From the NCBI GenBank assembly GCA_964617695.1, contig CAZTYW010000031.1:1-21046 (forward strand): DNA of 21,046 nucleotides, given 5' to 3'. Origin of the DNA: CAZTYW01 sp964617695 (lineage in GTDB: Bacteria; Chloroflexota; Dehalococcoidia; UBA2247; RBG-13-53-26). The notes below the pieces were generated by a model. The model made no database searches and had not been told where the DNA came from. It saw nothing but the letters and a program-made list of their open reading frames with translations. Made by a program: the position numbers and the translations under genes. Of this stretch, positions 15,601-21,046 are shown piece after piece (position 1 is the first letter of the stretch; every line of letters starts with the position of its first letter).

Positions 15601-16830
15601 ATAGCCCAGGCGGCCAGAATATATGCTACCCAGAAACCCTCCACCATCCTGTATGCCATGGGCATCACCCAGCACAGCCACGGGACCGACAATGTAATTG
15701 CCACCGCCAACCTGGCCATGCTCACCGGCAACGTGGGCAAGCCGTCGACAGGGGTAAACCCGCTCAGGGGTCAGAACAATGTCCAGGGTGCCTGTGATAT
15801 GGGCGCCCTGCCAACGGTCTACCCCGGCTACCAGGCGGTCACCGACCCCAACCTGAGACAGAAGTTCGAGGATGCCTGGGGCGTATCCTTGAGCCCGACG
15901 GCCGGGCTGGCACTGACCGAGATCTTCCCCGCAGTGCTGGAAGGAAACATAAAGGCCATGTACCTGGTCGGGGAGAACCCCGTGCTCAGTGACCCCGACT
16001 CCAAGCATGTCCGTGAGGCACTGGACAAGCTCGACTTCCTGGTGGTGCAGGACATCTTCCTCACCGAGACCGCCCGCCTGGCCGACGTGGTGCTGCCGGC
16101 AGCCAGCTTTGCCGAGAAAGACGGCACCTTCACCAATACCGAGCGCCGGGTGCAGCGGGTGCGCCAGGCAATAGAGCCCATCGGTGACTCCAGGCCGGAC
16201 TGGTGGATCACCTGTCAGATAGCCGAGAGGATGGGTGGCAAGGGCTTTGACTTCGAAGACCCGTCACACATCATGCAGGAGATTACCAGCCTCACTCCCA
16301 GCTATGGCGGCATCTCCCACCAGCGACTGGAGAAGGGAGGCCTGCAGTGGCCCTGCCCCACTGAGGACTATCCGGGGACACCCATCCTGCACGAGCACAC
16401 CTTTGCCCGGGGCAAGGGCAAGTTTATGCCCCTGAAGTACACACCTCCGGCAGAAGAGCCCGATGATAAATACCCCTTTATCCTCACTACAGAGCGCAGC
16501 CTGTACCACTTCCACACCAGCACCATGACCCGCAAGGTCAGGGGACTGACCAAACTGCGCCCCGAGGAAACGGTAGAAATAAACCCGGCAGACGCCGAAG
16601 CACTGGGTATCTCGGACGGCCAGACTGTCAAAGTGGCGTCACGTCGGGGCGAGATAACAGCCAAAGCCAAGGTGACACCGGCTTCACCGCCCGGAGTGGT
16701 TACCATGTCCTTCCACTTCGCCGAAAGCCCCACTAACCTCATCACCAGCCCCGCCCTCGACCCAGTCGCTAAAATCCCCGAACTTAAAGTCTGCGCCGTC
16801 AACCTGGAGGCCCAGGGACCCAAGAGCTGA
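12700..16830 (+). CDS. Formate dehydrogenase catalytic subunit with an inserted GltD/NfnB-like FAD-NADPH module
   Basis: This 1376-residue fusion begins like the preceding enzyme: [2Fe-2S] domain (C36, C53, C56, C68), the His-Cys3 plus extra-Cys region, and a first ferredoxin motif (CILCERCVRVC). A complete GltD/NfnB-type module of about 465 residues follows (about 198-665). It contains Fe-S cysteines C201, C205, C244, C248 and C252, the FAD motif GAGPAG (297-302), the NADPH motif GGGN (425-428) with LYRRTRAEMPA (Arg450-Arg451, typical of NADPH), and FSGGDCVSGPASVIQAI. The second ferredoxin motif (CQFCGACVDACP, from C674), CPYCGVGC and the catalytic domain (C830, H831) then resume. The enzyme is Cys-type and cytoplasmic. 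Likely role: NADPH-linked, possibly flavin-bifurcating, formate/CO2 conversion. ATG 12700 has AGAGGG 5 nt upstream, 59 bp after fdhF. Confidence 0.92.
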   Translation: MPDVTLTINQQKVTASEGASILEAAEGAGIYIPALCAYPGLRPLPEEEPDRACQLCLAEVTGEVVLSCMTPVSEGMVVQTETRRVRQLRRVNLAAILRRHPNACLTCHRRERCGPFDICLRQVAVEDRCVICPRNRNCELQKAVDQIGVDELTPYIPKKLPVRNDSPFFVRDHNLCILCERCVRVCQDIRGVKAIDFAYPCHEACPAGIDIPRYVRLIARGRPDAALAVIREKVPFPGSLGRVCIHPCETACQRGLAVDQPICIRMLKRFADDNSDDGWKKRSKKLPPTGKRVAVVGAGPAGLTAAYYLAKLGHNVTVLESLPEPGGMMRVGIPEYRLPRNVLAGEIENIKGAGVDIKLNTRVDALDPLFEEGYDAIFLAVGAHQGMRLGVEGETVPGVIESADFLYRANLGENVDVGQDVVVIGGGNVAIDAARISLRLGAKKVTILYRRTRAEMPASPEEVDAALEEGIDIQYLAAPSRVSRDNGRLKLESLRMELGEPDESGRRRPVPIKGSEFVTEMDTLIAAIGQRPEVPEDFSVQVGRGNVLTVDGNMMTSRQGVFSGGDCVSGPASVIQAIAAGRKAAEAIDRYLGGKGDISEALVAPDEATFWLNGYFPQEKLATFTHLSPEASINSFDEVEAELDRDMAIAEAMRCLQCHVITPPDELLLQDANCQFCGACVDACPTGALTELSSRWTAAPDRQVTTTCPYCGVGCQLNLEVKDRKVIRVTPGRNGSVNSGQACVKGKFGLEFVHHGERLTSPLVKRGGEFMEVTWMEALELVADNLLKYKGDQFAAISSAKCTNEDNYVIQKFARAVMGTNNIDHCARLCHAPTVAGLAQCFGSGAMTNSINEIGDAGCILSIGSNTTSAHPIVGLEVKKAVSRGAKLIVANPREIDLCRSADLWLQHRPGSDVALLMGMMRFIVDEGLADQTFIRSRCENYEAFLDSLSDFGMDFVEKITGVPRDKIAQAARIYATQKPSTILYAMGITQHSHGTDNVIATANLAMLTGNVGKPSTGVNPLRGQNNVQGACDMGALPTVYPGYQAVTDPNLRQKFEDAWGVSLSPTAGLALTEIFPAVLEGNIKAMYLVGENPVLSDPDSKHVREALDKLDFLVVQDIFLTETARLADVVLPAASFAEKDGTFTNTERRVQRVRQAIEPIGDSRPDWWITCQIAERMGGKGFDFEDPSHIMQEITSLTPSYGGISHQRLEKGGLQWPCPTEDYPGTPILHEHTFARGKGKFMPLKYTPPAEEPDDKYPFILTTERSLYHFHTSTMTRKVRGLTKLRPEETVEINPADAEALGISDGQTVKVASRRGEITAKAKVTPASPPGVVTMSFHFAESPTNLITSPALDPVAKIPELKVCAVNLEAQGPKS
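14950..16814 (+). repeat. 1865-bp direct repeat, copy 2 (formate dehydrogenase catalytic domain)
   Basis: Second copy of the repeat at 10766-12630, offset by 4184 bp. It covers the catalytic domain from EFVHHGERL to NLEAQ. After the repeat the proteins differ: SR-stop in copy 1, GPKS-stop in copy 2. Confidence 0.93.
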
Positions 16831-16871
16831 CGGCGGGCAGACAGAGGACGTTGCTCGTTCCACTGAGAGAG

Positions 16872-16895
16872 GACCCTCGCCGGGAAGCGAGGGTC
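16872..16895 (+). terminator. Strong hairpin after the second formate dehydrogenase gene (terminator-like, no U-tract)
   Basis: GACCCTCGC (16872-16880) and GCGAGGGTC (16887-16895) form a perfect 9-bp stem with a 6-nt loop, 41 bp after the stop codon. It is followed by TATAATCTG rather than a T-run, so termination may be inefficient or factor-assisted. The TATAAT at 16896-16901 is a perfect -10 box, but I see no matching -35, so a promoter for mutS here is uncertain. Confidence 0.55.
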
Positions 16896-16995
16896 TATAA
16901 TCTGCGATCCCACACCGACCTCAGGCAACGGCTCTGGCCAGCCTGCAGACTTGCTCCGCATTCGCTCCCATATAGTACAATATGACAACGGCGGG

Positions 16996-19572
16996 ATGAA
17001 GTTGACTCCCATACGACAACAGTACCTCAGGATAAAACAGAAGTACCCTGACACCATAGTGCTCTTTCGCCTGGGTGACTTCTATGAGACGTTCGATGAC
17101 GATGCAGTGCTCGTCTCCCGGGTGCTGGAGATCACCCTCACCTCCAGAGGGATGGGTAAGGGACACAAGGTCCCCATGGCCGGCATACCCCATCACGCCC
17201 TCAACAACTACCTGGGCAAACTCATCAACCGCGGACATAAGGTGGCGATCTGCGAGCAATTGACTCCCGCTGGAAAAGGGCTGGTGGAAAGGGATGTTGT
17301 GCGGGTGGTAACACCGGGGACCATAATCGAGCCCAGCCTCCTCGACGGCAGCACCAACAACTATCTGGCCAGCGTAGTCGTAGAGCATGAGCGCGCAGGG
17401 CTGGCTTACGTTGACATCACCACCTCTGAGTTCGCTACCACTGAGCTACCTGTTGACGGTCTCATCCCCGAGTTGGAACGGCTCCAGCCTTCCGAAGTCC
17501 TTCTGCCCCGCGGCCTTGACCTCGATGACGCGGCCCAGTTGGCGTCAATGACTCCAGTGGATGAATGGTGGTTTGAGTTTGAGACGGCCAACAAGACCCT
17601 GCTGGACCACTTCGGCGTGGCCACGCTTGAGGGCTATGGCTGCGCCCATCTGCCTCTGGCCATCCGGGCAGCCGGAGCCACGGTCCGCTACCTGCAAGAG
17701 AACCAGAAAGGGGCCCTGAACCTGCTGACTCACCTGGCTACCTACTCCACAGAGAAGCATATGGTGCTCGATGCACAAACGCGTCGCAACCTGGAGTTGT
17801 TTCAAAGCAGCCGCCTCGGGACCAGCGCCGGCTCGCTGCTCTCGGTCATCGACCTGACGCAGACATCTATGGGGCGCAGGCTGCTCAGGAAATGGCTGGG
17901 GCACCCGCTCCTTGACCTGGACCAACTGGTGGAAAGGCAGGATGGCGTAGAGACGTTCCACAAAGACAACATCGCTCGCGGCAGGACAAGCGCTCTGCTC
18001 CGTCAGATAGCCGACCTTGAGCGGCTGGTGAACAGGGTCGGTGGGGGTCACGCCACACCAAAGGAGCTGGTAGCGCTGCGGCACAGCCTCGAACTGGTCC
18101 CCAGGGTGAAGACAGTCCTGGAAGAGGGCAGGGCACCTGAGCGGCTGACAGCCGGCCTCCAGCCCTGCGACGAGGTGGTGACATTGATTTCGCAGGCAAT
18201 TGTCGATGAACCCCCGATGAGCCTGGACGAGGGCGAGGTGATCAGGCAGGGCTTCTCGCCAGAACTCGACCAGCTTCGTAGCGCCTCCAGGGATGCCAAG
18301 CAGTACCTGGCCAACCTGGAGCGAAAGGAAAGGGAGCGCACCGGTATCAAGTCCCTCAAGGTGGGATACAACAAGGTCTTCGGCTACTACATCGAAGTCA
18401 GCAACGCCAACCTGCCTCATGTGCCAGACGACTACATTCGCAAGCAGACGCTGGTGGGAGCCGAGCGCTTCTTCACCATGGAACTCAAGGAATATGAGTC
18501 GCGCATTCTGACAGCCCACGACAGGATATCCGAGCTGGAGTCCAGCATCTTCCGCCAGGTATGCCAGCAGGTAGCCGCCTGGAGACAGCGCATCCTCGAA
18601 ACAGCCGACAACGTGGCGCACCTGGATGTTCTTTCCAGCCTCGGCGAGGTGGCGGTAAGGCATAACTACAACCGTCCCAGGCTGACCGACGATGACATCG
18701 TCGCCATCAACGGCGGGCGTCATCCCGTAGTGGAGCAAAGCCTCGACGACGAGGCGTTCATATCGAACGACACCTACCTGTGCAACAAAGAGTCGCAACT
18801 CATCATCCTCACCGGACCCAATATGTCCGGCAAGTCCACTTACCTCCGCCAGGTAGCCCTGATCGTACTCCTGGCCCAGATCGGCAGCTTCGTGCCTGCC
18901 GATTCAGCCACCATCGGCCTGGTCGACCGCATCTTCACCAGGATTGGAGCCCAGGAAGACCTGGCCGCCGGCCAGTCCACATTCATGGTAGAGATGGTGG
19001 AGACAGCCAACATCCTCAACAATGCGACGGCGCGCTCGCTGATTATCCTTGACGAGATCGGACGGGGCACCAGTACGTACGATGGACTGTCAATCGCCTG
19101 CGCCGTTGCCGAGTACGTCCACAACAATCCCAGGCTGGGGGCAAAGACCCTGTTCGCCACCCACTACCACGAACTGGTGGAACTGGCCAATTTCCTGCCA
19201 AGAGTGAAGAACTTCAACGTGGCGGTGACCGAAGAAGGCGGAAAGGTAGTCTTCTTGCGCAAGGTTATCCCCGGCGGGGCCGACAAGAGCTACGGCATCC
19301 ACGTGGCCCAACTGGCGGGCCTGCCGAAGGCGGTGCTGCATCGGGCCGACGAGATACTGGCCGACCTGGAGGGCGACCACCAGCGGCGTGCACCCGGCAA
19401 GCGAAAAGGCCGGCAGCGCCTGGCGCCTCAACCGGACGCCCAGCAACTCGCCTTATTCGGGCGGAGGCCCCCGACGCTGGACGAGCTGCTGGCACTCGAT
19501 CTGGACTCGCTTACCCCTATTGAGGCCCTGAATAAGCTGTACCATTTGCAGAAGCAGGCCAGACAGGAGTGA
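16996..19572 (+). CDS. mutS: DNA mismatch repair ATPase MutS
   Basis: MutS binds base mismatches and small loops and recruits MutL. With ATG 16996 the protein has 858 residues and begins MKLTPIRQQYLRIKQKYPD, the usual MutS start; a TTG at 16951 would add 15 atypical residues. The mismatch-reading F-x-E motif is F29-Y30-E31 (RLGDFYETF). Connector, lever and clamp regions follow (LGTSAGSLLSVIDLTQTSMG, KSLKVGYNKVFGYYIEV). The ATPase has Walker A GPNMSGKST (607-615), Walker B LIILDEIGRGTSTYDG and the signature THYHEL. Near the C-terminus QLALF resembles the beta-clamp-binding motif. No mutL follows in the window. The gene is convergent with the RACo-like gene and functionally unrelated to the fdh cluster. 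The ribosome binding site (GGCGGG) is weak. Confidence 0.95.
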   Translation: MKLTPIRQQYLRIKQKYPDTIVLFRLGDFYETFDDDAVLVSRVLEITLTSRGMGKGHKVPMAGIPHHALNNYLGKLINRGHKVAICEQLTPAGKGLVERDVVRVVTPGTIIEPSLLDGSTNNYLASVVVEHERAGLAYVDITTSEFATTELPVDGLIPELERLQPSEVLLPRGLDLDDAAQLASMTPVDEWWFEFETANKTLLDHFGVATLEGYGCAHLPLAIRAAGATVRYLQENQKGALNLLTHLATYSTEKHMVLDAQTRRNLELFQSSRLGTSAGSLLSVIDLTQTSMGRRLLRKWLGHPLLDLDQLVERQDGVETFHKDNIARGRTSALLRQIADLERLVNRVGGGHATPKELVALRHSLELVPRVKTVLEEGRAPERLTAGLQPCDEVVTLISQAIVDEPPMSLDEGEVIRQGFSPELDQLRSASRDAKQYLANLERKERERTGIKSLKVGYNKVFGYYIEVSNANLPHVPDDYIRKQTLVGAERFFTMELKEYESRILTAHDRISELESSIFRQVCQQVAAWRQRILETADNVAHLDVLSSLGEVAVRHNYNRPRLTDDDIVAINGGRHPVVEQSLDDEAFISNDTYLCNKESQLIILTGPNMSGKSTYLRQVALIVLLAQIGSFVPADSATIGLVDRIFTRIGAQEDLAAGQSTFMVEMVETANILNNATARSLIILDEIGRGTSTYDGLSIACAVAEYVHNNPRLGAKTLFATHYHELVELANFLPRVKNFNVAVTEEGGKVVFLRKVIPGGADKSYGIHVAQLAGLPKAVLHRADEILADLEGDHQRRAPGKRKGRQRLAPQPDAQQLALFGRRPPTLDELLALDLDSLTPIEALNKLYHLQKQARQE

Positions 19573-19616
19573 GAGCCGACCAGGTCTGTGCCGGGCGCAA
19601 ACGTGGCCGGTCGGGT

Positions 19617-21046
19617 CTAAGGAATGTCCCGGCGCTCACCCTGGACTATCCTGTACCGCCCAAGGTAGCCTGCCTGAATGAAGGTCTGAGCGAAGCCGGG
19701 CGCCGTGCCCAATGCTACGTAGCGGACCCGGGAGGCCACCGCCTGGGCCTGAGCCCTCTCACTGACCGACAGCAGGGCCAACCTGGCACCGGCGCCGGCT
19801 GCGTTGCCCACCTGCCGAAAGCGGTCCAGCGGTATCGAGGGCAACATGCCAATGGCCACTGCACTGGACATATCGATGTAGCTGCCAAAGGCGCCTGCAA
19901 CTATGACCTGCTTGATCCCCTCTTCAGAGCAACCGCCGGCTTCCAGGAGCACCTGTATGCCAGTCCGAATGGCCGCCTTGGCCAGCTGCAGCTGGCGCAC
20001 GTCCTTCTGCGTAAGGACGATGGGTAGACCACCCTGTCCTCCTTCACCGCTGACCAGCACAAACTCGCGTCGCTTCTGACGGGTGCGGACGCAAGGGTGA
20101 CCGTCGTTCATCCTGCCACTCTCGTCAACGACGCCGGTGAGATAGAGCTGGGCCAGGGCATCCACCATACCTGACCCGCAAATGCCAACAGGCAGCGCTC
20201 CATCAATAGTCTGGTACCAGACTTCGTCACCTACTATGCGGACCCTTTCGATTGCCCCGGTGACGGCCCGGGCACCATGCTTTATGTGGTAGCCCTCGAA
20301 GGCAGGCCCGGAGGCACAGGATACCGACCTGATCTCTCCGTCTGTAACCAGCGAGACCTCAGTATTGGTTCCAATGTCCAGGGCCAGCACCGGGCCGTCA
20401 GTCTGCCACACCTTCGTAGCCAGCAGCATTGCCACGTGGTCGCCGCCCACGAAGCCAGCGATGTTCGGCAGCAGATGGACGTACGCCCCCGGGGCAATGC
20501 GCAAGCCCACATCCCGGGCCTTGACATCAAGCGCCGTGCTGACAACGGGTACAAACGGTGACGCAGCAAGCTGACCTACCGGCAGGCCCAGGAACAGGTG
20601 ATGCATGGCAGTGTTGCCTACCACAACTGCCTCCAGTATCTCCTCCGTCCTGGAGCCGGCATCCTCACACAGGTCAACGGCCAGTCCGTTGAGCGCCCCA
20701 ACGGCCAGCTTCTGTAGCCGCGCACCCTCGGCCGGCGAGTCTGCGGCCCTGTCGATGCGGCTGATGATATCTCCACCGCGCGTCATCTGAGGATTCACGA
20801 TCCCTTTCGCACCCAATCTCCGGCCGGTGCTCAAATCGACCAGGTAGCCGGCAATCTTGGTGGTGCCCAGGTCGATGGCCAACCCCAACTGGGCGCTCCG
20901 CGGCGGCCCGACCGCCACCACCTCGCCGTGGCGGACTGCAGCCTGGCACCGACCTCCCCTGAACCCCGCCAGGGAGGATTGGCTGCGGAGAACCTCGACA
21001 TCAACTGCGCGGCACTGGAGCCGCTGATCACGGTTGAGTGCGTCGA
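19617..21046 (-). CDS. RACo-like corrinoid-protein reductive activator, DUF4445/ASKHA family (N-terminus beyond window)
   Basis: The frame is open to the right edge, so the start lies outside; about 476 residues are visible. The protein has the ASKHA ATPase motifs of the RACo/DUF4445 family: LAIDLGTTKIAGYLVDL, VVVGNTAMHHLFLGLP, LPNIAGFVGGDHVA, LALDIGTNTEVSLV, CASGPAFEGYHIKHGA, GICGSGMVDAL and VIVAGAFGSYID. Characterised members use ATP to drive reduction of Co(II) to Co(I) in corrinoid proteins, for example CoFeSP of the Wood-Ljungdahl pathway or methyltransferase corrinoid proteins. They carry an N-terminal [2Fe-2S] domain, expected outside this window. The first in-frame GTG (20921) lies only 13 codons before the LAIDLGTT motif, and coding-like sequence continues upstream, so I do not take it as the start. 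The partner corrinoid protein cannot be identified here. Confidence 0.87.
   Translation of the reverse strand, partial: DALNRDQRLQCRAVDVEVLRSQSSLAGFRGGRCQAAVRHGEVVAVGPPRSAQLGLAIDLGTTKIAGYLVDLSTGRRLGAKGIVNPQMTRGGDIISRIDRAADSPAEGARLQKLAVGALNGLAVDLCEDAGSRTEEILEAVVVGNTAMHHLFLGLPVGQLAASPFVPVVSTALDVKARDVGLRIAPGAYVHLLPNIAGFVGGDHVAMLLATKVWQTDGPVLALDIGTNTEVSLVTDGEIRSVSCASGPAFEGYHIKHGARAVTGAIERVRIVGDEVWYQTIDGALPVGICGSGMVDALAQLYLTGVVDESGRMNDGHPCVRTRQKRREFVLVSGEGGQGGLPIVLTQKDVRQLQLAKAAIRTGIQVLLEAGGCSEEGIKQVIVAGAFGSYIDMSSAVAIGMLPSIPLDRFRQVGNAAGAGARLALLSVSERAQAQAVASRVRYVALGTAPGFAQTFIQAGYLGRYRIVQGERRDIP

Noticed and set aside
10766..16814. Transposon or insertion sequence explanation for the long direct repeat
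   Set aside because: The repeat encodes only the formate dehydrogenase catalytic domain, with no transposase, terminal inverted repeats or target-site duplications visible.
19573..19616. Bidirectional terminator between mutS and the RACo-like gene
   Set aside because: CCGACC and GGTCGG could pair across about 27 nt, but the loop is long and there is no T-run on either strand, so support is too weak to annotate.

Overview
The window looks like chromosome from a G+C-rich, anaerobic, formate-metabolising bacterium. It carries three formate dehydrogenase catalytic subunits (one a selenoprotein), NADH-linked NuoE/NuoF-type partners, and a RACo-like corrinoid-activating ATPase. That set fits an organism with a Wood-Ljungdahl-type C1 metabolism. 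An uncultivated Chloroflexota (Dehalococcoidia-like) lineage is my weak guess; nothing in the window proves the taxonomy.

Left half, minus strand (about 7140 down to 1): one operon driven by a good sigma70-type promoter at 7112-7141. It has a leader of roughly 300 nt containing a strong terminator hairpin plus U-tract ahead of the first gene. The genes are fdhA (Tat-exported, molybdopterin, selenocysteine at an in-frame UGA), fdhB (four-cluster ferredoxin subunit, broken by one apparent frameshift), fdhI (membrane cytochrome b), fdhE (maturation factor), tatA, a tatB-like gene with four 28-residue repeats, and tatC (cut by the window edge). The set is a respiratory periplasmic formate dehydrogenase together with its own maturation factor and Tat translocase.

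Middle, plus strand (7379-16895): a divergent operon with its own promoter. It encodes a NuoE-like [2Fe-2S] protein, a HydB/NuoF-like FMN/NAD(H) flavoprotein, a cytoplasmic Cys-type formate dehydrogenase with a NuoG-like N-terminus, and a 1376-residue second formate dehydrogenase. In the second enzyme a complete GltD/NfnB-type FAD/NADPH module sits between two ferredoxin motifs. The two enzymes share a 1865-bp direct repeat, with no difference seen by eye, that encodes the whole catalytic domain, while their N-terminal electron-transfer modules are diverged. This looks like one catalytic core attached to two different electron-input heads, and it is the most unusual thing in the window.

Right end: mutS on the plus strand (16996-19572), convergent with a partial RACo/DUF4445 (ASKHA) gene on the minus strand that runs off the right edge. 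No tRNA, rRNA, CRISPR array, insertion sequence or phage gene was recognised.
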